Positions 1 to 13,221 of a stretch of 64,000 bases of DNA are shown in pieces. Made by a program: the position numbers and the translations under genes. Below the pieces are notes generated by a model. That model worked only from the letters and a program-made list of their open reading frames with translations, made no database searches and was not told the origin of the DNA. The stretch spans positions 14,942,175 to 15,006,174 of the forward strand of contig OZ037768.1 in assembly GCA_964035545.1 (NCBI GenBank), read 5' to 3'. The stretch comes from Bugula neritina. Its lineage: Eukaryota > Bryozoa > Gymnolaemata > Cheilostomatida > Bugulidae. The number at the start of each line of letters is the position of its first letter. Positions within the stretch are counted from its first letter, which is position 1.

Positions 1-600
1 ATACTGCGACACATTGAAATATAGTGCAACATACTGAAATATGCTGTAGCATACTGAAATACACTGCAATACACTGAAATATACTGTAATATACAGATTC
101 GTACTGTAACATACTGAAACATACGGCAACATACTAAAATATACTGCGACACATTGAAATATACTGCAACATACTGAAATACACCGTAACATACTAAACT
201 CCACTGCAACATTCTGAAATACACTGTAACACATTGAAATACACTGCAACACAGGGAGTTATACTGAAATACATTGTAAGATACGGAAACACACTGCAAC
301 ATACTGTAACATAATGAAATATAAGGTAACCTACTGAAATATGTTGAAAACTACTGAAATATACTGCAACATAATGCAACATAATGAAAGATACTGCAAC
401 ATACTGAAATAAACTGCAAGATACTGCAACATACTGAAATACACTGCAACACACTGAAGTATACTGTAATATACAGAAATGTACTGTAAAATACTGAAAT
501 ACACTTCAACATACTGAAAAATACCTAAAAATATTGAAACATACTGATATACACTGAAACATACTGAAATACACTGCAACACATTGGAATATACTGCAAC

Positions 601-788
601 ATACCGAAATATATGGTAACCTACTGAAGTATGTTGCAAACTACTGAAATATACTGCAACATACTGAAATACGCCGTAACATACTGAAATACACTGCAAC
701 ATACTGAAATACACTGTAACATATTGAAATACACTGCAACACACTGAAATATACTGAAACATACCGAAATATATGGTAACCTACTGAA
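601..788. repeat. 28-bp direct repeats 160 bp apart
   Basis: Identical 28-bp stretches at 601-628 and 761-788 begin ATACCGAAAT and include ATATGGTAAC. They flank 160 bp of A-half sequence just before the pre-scar cassette. Complete A-halves keep both copies; the collapsed ones (M7, M18, M22, M25) keep one. Confidence 0.9.
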
Positions 789-858
789 ATATGTTGCAAA
801 CCACTGAAGCATACTGCATCATCCTGCAACAAAATGAAATATACGGTAACACTGAAGC
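761..858. repeat. Pre-scar cassette (98 bp), first copy
   Basis: This stretch ends in the first scar. It is the part of the module least like the decamer consensus, with units such as ATATGGTAAC, ATGTTGCAAA, ATCCTGCAAC and AAAATGAAAT. The same cassette precedes almost every scar. Exceptions are the scars at 15590 and 21292, where the units containing CATCATCC are missing. Its constancy makes it the best anchor for aligning modules. No protein-binding role is shown. Confidence 0.85.
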
Positions 859-2646
859 ATACTGCAATTTACTGAAATATACTGTAACATACTAAGACAT
901 ACTGCAACATACCGAAAAATATGGTAACCTACTGAAATATGTTACAAACTACTGAAACATACTGCAACATACTGCAACATAATGAAATATACTGCAACAT
1001 AATGAAATATACTGCAACATACTGAAAGATACTGCAAGTTACTGCAAAATACTGAAATACATTGTAAGATACCTAAATACACTGCAACATACTGCAACAT
1101 ACTGCAACGTATTGAAATACACTGTAACATATTGAAAAACACTGCAACACATTGAAATATACTGCAACATACTAAAACATACGGCAACATACTGAAATAT
1201 ACTGCGACACATTGAAATATAGTGCAACATACTGAAATATGCTGTAGCATACTGAAATACACTGCAATACACTGAAGTATACTGTAATATACAGAAACGT
1301 ACTGTAACATACTGAAACATACGGCAACATACTAAAATATACTGCGACACATTGAAACATACTGCAACATACTGAAATACACCAAAACATACTAAACTCC
1401 CCTGCAACATTCTGAAATACACTGTAACACATTGAAATACACTGCAACACAGTGAATTGCACTGAAATACATTGTAAGATACGGAAACACACTGCAACAT
1501 ACTGCAACATAATGAAATATATGGTAACCTACTGAAATATGTTGAAAACTACTGAAATATACTGCAACATTATGCAACATAATGAAAGATACTGCAATAT
1601 ACTGAAATAAACTGCAAGATACTGCAACATACTGAAATACACTGTAACATACTGAAATACACTGTAACATATTGAAATACACTGCGACATACTGAAATAC
1701 ACTGCGACATACTGCAACATACTCAAAAACGCTGTAACATATTGAAATACACTGCAACACATTGAAATATTCCGCAACATACCGAGATATATGGTAAGCT
1801 AATGAGATATACTGTAACACGTTGAAGTACACTGCAACATACTGAAATACACTGCAACACACTAAATTATACTGTAATTTACAGAAATGTACTGCAACAT
1901 ACTGAAACATACGGCAACATACTAAAATATACTGCGACACATTGAAATATACTGCAACATACTGAAATACACCGTAACATACTAAACTCCACTGCAACAT
2001 TCTGAAATACACTGTAACACATTGAAATACACTGCAACACAGGGAGTTATACTGAAATACATTGTAAGATACGGAAACACACTGCAACATACTGTAACAT
2101 AATGAAATATAAGGTAACCTACTGAAATATGTTGAAAACTACTGAAATATACTGCAACATAATGCAACATAATGAAAGATACTGCAACATACTGAAATAA
2201 ACTGCAAGATACTGCAACATACTGAAATACACTGCAACACACTGAAGTATACTGTAATATACAGAAATGTACTGTAAAATACTGAAATATACTTCAACAT
2301 ACTGAAAAATACCTAAAAATATTGAAACATACTGATATACACTGAAACATACTGAAATACACTGCAACACATTGGAATATACTGCAACATACCGAAATAT
2401 ATGGTAACCTACTGAAGTATGTTGCAAACTACTGAAATATACTGCAACATACTGAAATACGCCGTAACATACTGAAATACACTGCAACATACTGAAATAC
2501 ACTGTAACATATTGAAATACACTGCAACACACTGAAATATACTGAAACATACCGAAATATATGGTAACCTACTGAAATATGTTGCAAACCACTGAAGCAT
2601 ACTGCATCATCCTGCAACAAAATGAAATTTACGGTAACACTGAAGC
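859..2646. repeat. M1: B/A hybrid module, 1,788 bp
   Basis: It opens like a B-half (B tag at 1392, two adjacent ATAATGAAAT units near 990-1015). Near 1,890-1,930 it passes into A-half sequence with the A tag at 1982. It ends in a beta scar. A crossover between unlike halves would give this arrangement. Confidence 0.88.
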
Positions 2647-3234
2647 ATACTGCAATATACTGAAATATACTGTAACATACTAAGACATACTGCAACATAC
2701 CGAAAAATATGGTAACCTACTGAAATATGTTACAAACTACTGAAACATACTGCAACATACTGCAACATAATGAAATATACTGCAACAAACTGAAAGATAC
2801 TGCAACATACTGAAATACACTATAGAATACCCAAATATACTGCAACATACTGAAATATACTGCAAGATACTGCAAAATACTGAAGTACATTGTAAGATAC
2901 CAAAATACACTGCAACATACTGCAACATACTGCAACATATTGAAATACACTGTAACATATTGAAAAACAGTGCAACACATTGAAATATACCGCAACATAC
3001 CGAAGTATATGGTAGCCTACTGAAATATACTGCGACATACTGAAATACACTGTAACGTACTGAATTACACTGCAACATACTGAAATACACTGTAACATAT
3101 TGAAATACACTGCAACACACTGAAATATACTGAAACATACCGAAATATATGGTAACCTACTGAAATATGTTGCAAACCACTGAAACATACTGCATCATCC
3201 TGCAACAAAATGAAATATACGGTAACACTGAAGC
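2647..3234. repeat. M2: A-half shortened to 588 bp
   Basis: It begins as an A-half, with the tag CACTATAGAATAC at 2818 and GGTAGCCTAC near 3010. It then goes straight to the pre-scar cassette, with no A tag. It is 1,030 bp shorter than the canonical 1,618-bp half, an exact multiple of 10. It closes with an alpha scar. Confidence 0.88.
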
Positions 3235-5022
3235 ATACTGCAATTTACTGAAATATACTGTAACATACTAAGACATACTGCAACATACCGAAAAATATGG
3301 TAACCTACTGAAATATGTTACAAACTACTGAAACATACTGCAACATACTGCAACATAATGAAATATACTGCAACATAATGAAATATACTGCAACATACTG
3401 AAAGATACTGCAAGTTACTGCAAAATACTGAAATACATTGTAAGATACCTAAATACACTGCAACATACTGCAACATACTGCAACGTATTGAAATACACTG
3501 TAACATATTGAAAAACACTGCAACACATTGAAATATACTGCAACATACTAAAACATACGGCAACATACTGAAATATACTGCGACACATTGAAATATAGTG
3601 CAACATACTGAAATATGCTGTAGCATACTGAAATACACTGCAATACACTGAAGTATACTGTAATATACAGAAACGTACTGTAACATACTGAAACATACGG
3701 CAACATACTAAAATATACTGCGACACATTGAAACATACTGCAACATACTGAAATACACCAAAACATACTAAACTCCCCTGCAACATTCTGAAATACACTG
3801 TAACACATTGAAATACACTGCAACACAGTGAATTGCACTGAAATACATTGTAAGATACGGAAACACACTGCAACATACTGCAACATAATGAAATATATGG
3901 TAACCTACTGAAATATGTTGAAAACTACTGAAATATACTGCAACATTATGCAACATAATGAAAGATACTGCAATATACTGAAATAAACTGCAAGATACTG
4001 CAACATACTGAAATACACTGTAACATACTGAAATACACTGTAACATATTGAAATACACTGCGACATACTGAAATACACTGCGACATACTGCAACATACTC
4101 AAAATTGCTGTAACATATTGAAATACACTGCAACACATTGAAATATTCCGCAACATACCGAGATATATGGTAAGCTAATGAGATATACTGTAACACGTTG
4201 AAGTACACTGCAACATACTGAAATACACTGCAACACACTAAATTATACTGTAATTTACAGAAATGTACTGCAACATACTGAAACATACGGCAACATACTA
4301 AAATATACTGCGACACATTGAAATATACTGCAACATACTGAAATACACCGTAACATACTAAACTCCACTGCAACATTCTGAAATACACTGTAACACATTG
4401 AAATACACTGCAACACAGGGAGTTATACTGAAATACATTGTAAGATACGGAAACACACTGCAACATACTGTAACATAATGAAATATAAGGTAACCTACTG
4501 AAATATGTTGAAAACTACTGAAATATACTGCAACATAATGCAACATAATGAAAGATACTGCAACATACTGAAATAAACTGCAAGATACTGCAACATACTG
4601 AAATACACTGCAACACACTGAAGTATACTGTAATATACAGAAATGTACTGTAAAATACTGAAATATACTTCAACATACTGAAAAATACCTAAAAATATTG
4701 AAACATACTGATATACACTGAAACATACTGAAATACACTGCAACACATTGGAATATACTGCAACATACCGAAATATATGGTAACCTACTGAAGTATGTTG
4801 CAAACTACTGAAATATACTGCAACATACTGAAATACGCCGTAACATACTGAAATACACTGCAACATACTGAAATACACTGTAACATATTGAAATACACTG
4901 CAACACACTGAAATATACTGAAACATACCGAAATATATGGTAACCTACTGAAATATGTTGCAAACCACTGAAGCATACTGCATCATCCTGCAACAAAATG
5001 AAATATACGGTAACACTGAAGC
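3235..5022. repeat. M3: B/A hybrid module, copy of M1
   Basis: It has the same length as M1 (1,788 bp) and the same order, at offset 2,376: B tag at 3768 and A tag at 4358. Only scattered substitutions separate the two, for example CTCAAAAAC near 1731 against CTCAAAATT near 4107. Its scar is alpha, where M1 ends in beta, so the right end came from another partner. Confidence 0.9.
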
Positions 5023-6750
5023 ATACTGCAATTCACTGAAATATACTGTAACATACTAAGACATACTGCAACATACCGAAAAATATGGTAACCTACTGAA
5101 ATATGTTACAAACTACTGAAACATACTGCAACATACTGCAACATAATGAAATATACTGCAACATAATGAAATATACTGCAACATACTGAAAGATACTGCA
5201 AGTTACTGCAAAATACTGAAATACATTGTAAGATACCTAAATACACTGCAACATACTGCAACATACTGCAACGTATTGAAATACACTGTAACATATTGAA
5301 AAACACTGCAACACATTGAAATATACTGCAACATACTAAAACATACGGCAACATACTGAAATATACTGCGACACATTGAAATATAGTGCAACATACTGAA
5401 ATATGCTGTAGCATACTGAAATACACTGCAATACACTGAAGTATACTGTAATATACAGAAACGTACTGTAACATACTGAAACATACGGCAACATACTAAA
5501 ATATACTGCGACACATTGAAACATACTGCAACATACTGAAATACACCAAAACATACTAAACTCCCCTGCAACATACTGAAATACACTGTAACACATTGAA
5601 ATACACTGCAACACAGTGAATTGCACTGAAATACATTGTAAGATACGGAAACACACTGCAACATACTGCAACATAATGAAAAATATGGTAACCTACTGAA
5701 ATATGTTGAAAACTACTGAAATATACTGCAACATTATGCAACATAATGAAAGATACTGCAATATACTGAAATAAACTGCAAGATACTGCAACATACTGAA
5801 ATACACTGTAACATACTGAAATACACTGTAACATATTGAAATACACTGCGACATACTGAAATACACTGCGACATACTGCAACATACTGAAAAACGCTGTA
5901 ACATATTGAAATACACTGCAACACATTGAAATATTCCGCAACATACCGAGATATATGGTAAGCTAATGAGATATACTGTAACACGTTGAAGTACACTGCA
6001 ACATACTGAAATACACTGCAACACACTAAATTATACTGTAATTTACAGAAATTAACTGCAACATACTGAAATATACTGCAAGATACTGCAACATACTGAA
6101 ATACACTGTAACATACTGAAATACACTGCAACATACTGAAATATACTGCATGATACTGCAACATACTGATACACATTGTAAGATACTGAAATGCACTGCA
6201 ACATACTGAAATATACTGCATGATACTGCAACATACTCATACACATTGTAAGATACTGAAATACACTGCAACATACCGCAACATACTGCAACGTATTGAA
6301 TAACACTGTAACATATTGAAAAACACTGCAACACATTGAAACATACTGCAACATACTGAAACATACGGCAACATACTGAAATATACTGCGACACATTGAA
6401 ATATAGTGCAACATACTGAAATATGCTGTAGCATACTGAAATACACTGCAATACACTGAAGTATACTGTAATATACAGAAACGTACTGTAACATACTGAA
6501 ACATACGGCAACATACTACAATATACTGTGACACATTGAAGTATACTGCAACATACTGAAATACACCGTAACATACTGAAATACACTGCAACATACTGAA
6601 ATACACTGTAACATATTGAAATACACTGCAACACACTGAAATATACTGAAACATACCGAAATATATGGTAACCTACTGAAATATGTTGCAAACCACTAAA
6701 ACATACTGCATCATCCTGCAACAAAATGAAATTTACGGTAACACTGAAGC
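5023..6750. repeat. M4: canonical B-half, 1,728 bp
   Basis: The B tag is at 5556, followed by AACATACTG where most B tags have AACATTCTG. The distal part has the B-half marks AAACGCTGTAAC, GAGATATATGGTAAGC, ACACGTTG and two CATGATACTG units. It ends in a beta scar and pairs with M5 to make one 3,346-bp repeat. Confidence 0.92.
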
Positions 6751-8368
6751 ATACTGCAATATACTGAAATATACTGTAACATACTAAGACATACTGCAAC
6801 ATACCGAAAAATATGGTAGCCTACTGAAATATGTTACAAACTACTGAAACATACTGCAACATACTGCAACATAATGAAATATACTGCAACAAACTGAAAG
6901 ATACTGCAACATACTGAAATACACTATAGAATACCCAAATATACTGCAACATACTGAAATATACTGCAAGATACTGCAAAATACTGAAATACATTGTAAG
7001 ATACCTAAATACACTGCAACATACTGCAACATACTGCAACATATTGAAATACACTGTAACATATTGAAAAACAGTGCAACACATTGAAATATACCGCAAC
7101 ATACCGAAGTATATGGTAGCCTACTGAAATATACTGCGACATACTGAAATACACTGTAACGTACTGAAATACACTGCAACATACTGAAATACACTGTAAC
7201 AGATTAAAATACACTGCAACACACTGAAATATACTGTAACATACTGAAATATATGGTAACCCACTGAAATCTGTTGCAGACCACTGAAATATACTGCAAC
7301 ATACTGCAACATAATGAATAATACTGCAACATACTGAAAAATACTGCAAGATACTGCAACATACTGATACACATTGTAAGATACTGAAATACACTGCAAC
7401 ATACCGCAACATACTGCAACGTATTGAAATACACTGTAACATATTGAAAAACACTGCAACACATTGAAATATACTGCAACATACTGAAACATACGGCAAC
7501 ATACTGAAATATACTGCGACACATTGAAATATAGTGCAACATACTGAAATTTGCTGTAGCATACTGAAATACACTGCAATACACTGAAATATACTGTAAT
7601 ATACAGATTCGTACTGTAACATACTGAAACATACGGCAACATACTAAAATATACTGCGACACATTGAAATATACTGCAACATACTGAAATACACCGTAAC
7701 ATACTAAACTCCACTGCAACATTCTGAAATACACTGTAACACATTGAAATACACTGCAACACAGGGAGTTATACTGAAATACATTGTAAGATACGGAAAC
7801 ACACTGCAACATACTGTAACATAATGAAATATAAGGTAACCTACTGAAATATGTTGAAAACTACTGAAATATACTGCAACATAATGCAACATAATGAAAG
7901 ATACTGCAACATACTGAAATAAACTGCAAGATACTGCAACATACTGAAATACACTGCAACACACTGAAGTATACTGTAATATACAGAAATGTACTGTAAA
8001 ATACTGAAATATACTTCAACATACTGAAAAATACCTAAAAATATTGAAACATACTGATATACACTGAAACATACTGAAATACACTGCAACACATTGGAAT
8101 ATAGTGCAACATACCGAAATATATGGTAACCTACTGAAGTATGTTGCAAACTACTGAAATATACTGCAACATACTGAAATACGCCGTAACATACTGAAAT
8201 ACACTGCAACATACTGAAATACACTGTAACATATTGAAATACACTGCAACACACTGAAATATACTGAAACATACCGAAATATATGGTAACCTACTGAAAT
8301 ATGTTGCAAACCACTGAAACATACTGCATCATCCTGCAACAAAATGAAATATACGGTAACACTGAAGC
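6751..8368. repeat. M5: canonical A-half, 1,618 bp
   Basis: Marks in order: CACTATAGAATAC near 6922, GGTAGCCTAC near 7126, CAGATTAAAAT near 7200, ATAATGAATAAT near 7310, ACAGATTCG near 7604, A tag at 7704, ACTTCAACATAC near 8003, ACGCCGTAAC near 8181, and an alpha scar. It serves as the reference A-half for this annotation. Confidence 0.92.
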
Positions 8369-10146
8369 ATACTGCAATTTACTGAAATATACTGTAACAT
8401 ACTAAGACATACTGCAACATACCGAAAAATATGGTAACCTACTGAAATATGTTACAAACTACTGAAACATACTGCAACATACTGCAACATAATGAAATAC
8501 ACTGCAACATAATGAAATATACTGCAACATACTGAAAGATACTGCAAGTTACTGCAAAATACTGAAATACATTGTAAGATACCTAAATACACTGCAACAT
8601 ACTGCAACATACCGCAACGTATTGAAATACACTGTAACATATTGAAAAACACTGCAACACATTGAAATATACTGCAACATACTAAAACATACGGCAACAT
8701 ACTGAAATATACTGCGACACATTGAAATATAGTGCAACATACTGAAATATGCTGTAGCATACTGAAATACACTGCAATACACTGAAGTATACTGTAATAT
8801 ACAGAAACGTACTGTAACATACTGAAACATACGGCAACATACTAAAATATACTGCGACACATTGAAACATACTGCAACATACTGAAATACACCAAAACAT
8901 ACTAAACTCCCCTGCAACATTCTGAAATACACTGTAACACATTGAAATACACTGCAACACAGTGAATTGCACTGAAATACATTGTAAGATACGGAAACAC
9001 ACTGCAACATACTGCAACATAATGAAATATATGGTAACCTACTGAAATATGTTGAAAACTACTGAAATATACTGCAACATTATGCAACATAATGAAAGAT
9101 ACTGCAATATACTGAAATAAACTGCAAGATACTGCAACATACTGAAATACACTGTAACATACTGAAATACACTGTAACATATTGAAATACACTGCGACAT
9201 ACTGAAATACACTGCGACATACTGCAACATACTGAAAAACGCTGTAACATATTGAAATACACTGCAACACATTGAAATATTCCGCAACATACCGAGATAT
9301 ATGGTAAGCTAATGAGATATACTGTAACACGTTGAAGTACACTGCAACATACTGAAATATGCTGTAGCATACTGAAATACACTGCAATACACTGAAGTAT
9401 ACTGTAATATACAGAAACGTACTGTAACATACTGAAACATACGGCAACATACTACAATATACTGTGACACATTGAAGTATACTGCAACATACTGAAATAC
9501 ACTGTAACATACTGAAATACACTGCAACATACTGAAATATACTGCATGATACTGCAACATACTGATACACATTGTAAGATACTGAAATGCACTGCAACAT
9601 ACTGAAATATACTGCATGATACTGCAACATACTCATACACGTTGTAAGATACTGAAATACACTGCAACATACCGCAACATACTGCAACGTATTGAATTAC
9701 ACTGTAACATATTGAAAAACACTGCAACACATTGAAACATACTGCAACATACTGAAACATACGGCAACATACTGAAATATACTGCGACACATTGAAATAT
9801 AGTGCAACATACTGAAATATGCTGTAGCATACTGAAATACACTGCAATACACTGAAGTATACTGTAATATACAGAAACGTACTGTAACATACTGAAACAT
9901 ACGGCAACATACTACAATATACTGTGACACATTGAAGTATACTGCAACATACTGAAATACACCGTAACATACTGAAATACACTGCAACATACTGAAATAC
10001 ACTGTAACATATTGAAATACACTGCATCACACTGAAATATACTGAAACATACCGAAATATATGGTAACCTACTGAAATATGTTGCAAACCACTAAAACAT
10101 ACTGCATCATCCTGCAACAAAATGAAATTTACGGTAACACTGAAGC
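8369..10146. repeat. M6: B-half with 50 extra bases, 1,778 bp
   Basis: The B tag is at 8902. The unit GCTGTAGC occurs three times (about 8753, 9361 and 9823) where the canonical half has two, so the distal part was rearranged by an exchange inside the module. The length is five decamers above canonical. It ends in a beta scar. Confidence 0.87.
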
Positions 10147-11603
10147 ATACTGCAATATACTGAAATATACTGTAACATACTAAAACATACTGCAACATAC
10201 CGAAAAATATGGTAACCTACTGAAATATGTTACAAACTACTGAAACATACTGCAACATACTGCAACATAACGAAACATACTGCAACAAACTGAAAGATAC
10301 TGCAACATACTGAAATACACTATAGAATACCCAAATATACTGCAACATACTGAAATATACTGCAAGATACTGCAAAATACTGAAGTACATTGTAAGATAC
10401 CTAAATACACTGCAACATACTGCAACATACTGCAACATATTGAAATACACTGTAACATATTGAAAAACAGTGCAACACATTGAAATATACCGCAACATAC
10501 CGAAGTATATGGTAGCCTACTGAAATATACTGCGACATACTGAAATACACTGTAACGTACTGAAATACACTGCAACATACTGAAATACACTGTAACAGAT
10601 TAAAATACACTGCAACACACTGAAATATACTGAAACATACTGAAATATATGGTAACCCACTAAAATCTGTTGCAGACCACTGAAATATACTGCAACATAC
10701 TGCAACATAATGAATAATACTGCAACATACTGAAAAATACTGCAAGATACCGCAACATACTGATACACATTGTAAGATACTGAAATACACTGCAACATAC
10801 CGCAACATACTGCAACGTATTGAAATACACTGTAACATATTGAAAAACACTGCAACACATTGAAATATACTGCAACATACTGAAACATACGGCAACATAC
10901 TGAAATATACTGCGACACATTGAAATATAGTGCAACATACTGAAATATGCTGTAGCATACTGAAATACACTGCAATACACTGAAATATATGTAATATACA
11001 GATTCGTATTGTAACATACTGAAACATACGGCAACATACTAAAATATACTGCGACACATTGAAATATACTGCAACATACTGAAATACACCGTAACATACT
11101 AAACTCCACTGCAACATTCTGAAATACACTGTAACACATTGAAATACACTGCAACACAGGGAATTATACTGAAATACATTGTAAGATACGGAAACACACT
11201 GCAACATACTGTAACATAAAGAAATATAAGGTAACCTACTGAAATATGTTGAAAACTACTGAAATATACTGCAACATAATGCAACATAATGAAAGATACT
11301 GCAACATACTGAAATAAACTGCAAGATACTGCAACATACTGAAATACACTGCAACACACTGAAGTATACTGTAATATACAGAAATGTACTGTAAAATACT
11401 GAAATATACTTCAACATACTGAAAAATACCTAAAAATATTGAAACATACTGATATACACTGAAACATACTGAAATACACTGCAACACATTGGAATATACT
11501 GCAACATACCGAAATATATGGTAACCTACTGAAATATGTTGCAAACCACTAAAACATACTGCATCATCCTGCAACAAAATGAAATTTACGGTAACACTGA
11601 AGC
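10147..11603. repeat. M7: collapsed A-half, 1,457 bp
   Basis: The A tag is at 11099. The module lacks the 160 bp normally held between two copies of a 28-bp direct repeat; the surviving copy is at 11506-11533. A further single base is missing near 10989. It ends in a beta scar, not the alpha expected after an A-half, in line with the collapse. Confidence 0.9.
10981..10995. other. Private 1-bp deletion in M7
   Basis: The window reads AAATATATGTAATA where sister modules read AAATATACTGTAATA. One C is missing near 10989, which makes the scar-to-scar distance 1,457 instead of 1,458. Confidence 0.88.
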
Positions 11604-13221
11604 ATACTGCAATATACTGAAATATACTGTAACATACTAAGACATACTGCAACATACCGAAAAATATGGTAACCTACTGAAATATGTTACAAACTACTGA
11701 AACATACTGCAACATACTGCAACATAATGAAATATACTGCAACAAACTGAAAGATACTGCAACATACTGAAATACACTATAGAATACCCAAATATACTGC
11801 AACATACTGAAATATACTGCAAGATACTGCAAAATACTGAAGTACATTGTAAGATACCTAAATACACTGCAACATACTGCAACATACTGCAACATATTGA
11901 AATACACTGTAACATATTGAAAAACAGTGCAACACATTGAAATATACCGCAACATACCGAAGTATATGGTAGCCTACTGAAATATACTGCGACATACTGA
12001 AATACACTGTAACGTACTGAAATACACTGCAACATACTGAAATACACTGTAACAGATTAAAATACACTGCAACACACTGAAATATACTGAAACATACTGA
12101 AATATATGGTAACCCACTGAAATCTGTTGCAGACCACTGAAATATACTGCAACATACTGCAACATAATGAATAATACTGCAACATACTGAAAAATACTGC
12201 AAGATACTGCAACATACTGATACACATTGTAAGATACTGAAATACACTGCAACATACCGCAACATACTGCAACGTATTGAAATACACTGTAACATATTGA
12301 AAAACACTGCAACACATTGAAATATACTGCAACATACTGAAACATACGGCAACATACTGAAATATACTGCGACACTTTGAAATATAGTGCAACATACTGA
12401 AATATGCTGTAGCATACTGAAATACACTGCAATACACTGAAATATACTGTAATATACAGATTCGTACTGTAACATACTGAAACATACGGCAACATATTAA
12501 AATATACTGCGACACATTGAAATATACTGCAACATACTGAAATACACCGTAACATACTAAACTCCACTGCAACATTCTGAAATACACTGTAACACATTGA
12601 AATACACTGCAACACAGGGACTTATACTGAAATACATTGTAAGATACGGAAACACACTGCAACATACTGTAACATAATGAAATATAAGGTAACCTACTGA
12701 AATGTGTTGAAAACTACTGAAATATACTGCAACATAATGCAACATAATGAAAGATACTGCAACATACTGAAATAAACTGCAAGATACTGCAACATACTGA
12801 AATACACTGCAACACACTGAAGTATACTGTAATATACAGAAATGTACTGTAAAATACTGAAATATACTTCAACATACTGAAAAATACCTAAAAATATTGA
12901 AACATACTGATATACACTGAAACATACTGAAATACACTGCAACACATTGGAATTTACTGCAACATACCGAAATATATGGTAACCTACTGAAGTATGTTGC
13001 AAACTACTGAAATATACTGCAACATACTGAAATACGCCGTAACATACTGAAATACACTGCAACATACTGAAATACACTGTAACATATTGAAATACACTGC
13101 AACACACTGAAATATACTGAAACATACCGAAATATATGGTAACCTACTGAAATATGTTGCAAACCACTGAAACATACTGCATCATCCTGCAACAAAATGA
13201 AATATACGGTAACACTGAAGC
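11604..13221. repeat. M8: canonical A-half, 1,618 bp
   Basis: The A tag is at 12557, and the scar is alpha. It follows another A-half (M7) with no B-half between, so the B-A alternation is broken here. The tail of this module and M12 and M16 are aligned at steps of 5,702 bp. Confidence 0.9.

Larger units (their letters stand above)
1..858. repeat. M0: partial A-half module
   Basis: This is the right-hand part of an A-half, with the A tag at 194, closed by an alpha scar. It lines up with the last 858 bases of M5 (offset 7,510). From about 110 onward it also lines up with the end of M1 (offset 1,788). The first bases are mid-module, so the array continues to the left. Confidence 0.9.
859..5022. 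repeat. 2,376-bp tandem step (M1-M2, then M3)
   Basis: M1 and M3 are near-identical and lie 2,376 bp apart, with the short M2 between them. After 5022 the sequence again resembles the M3 opening, at offset 1,788, up to about 5,970. Two different exchange lengths therefore overlap here. Confidence 0.85.

Noticed and set aside
404-418. Poly(A) signal AATAAA at 408-413, repeated in most A-halves
   Set aside because: It arises from the unit GAAAT followed by AAACTG, with no transcript or downstream element to support it.
7604-7630. CENP-B box-like site at ATTCGTACTG
   Set aside because: It has TTCG, but the required downstream CGGG is absent, here and at the other ATTCG copies.
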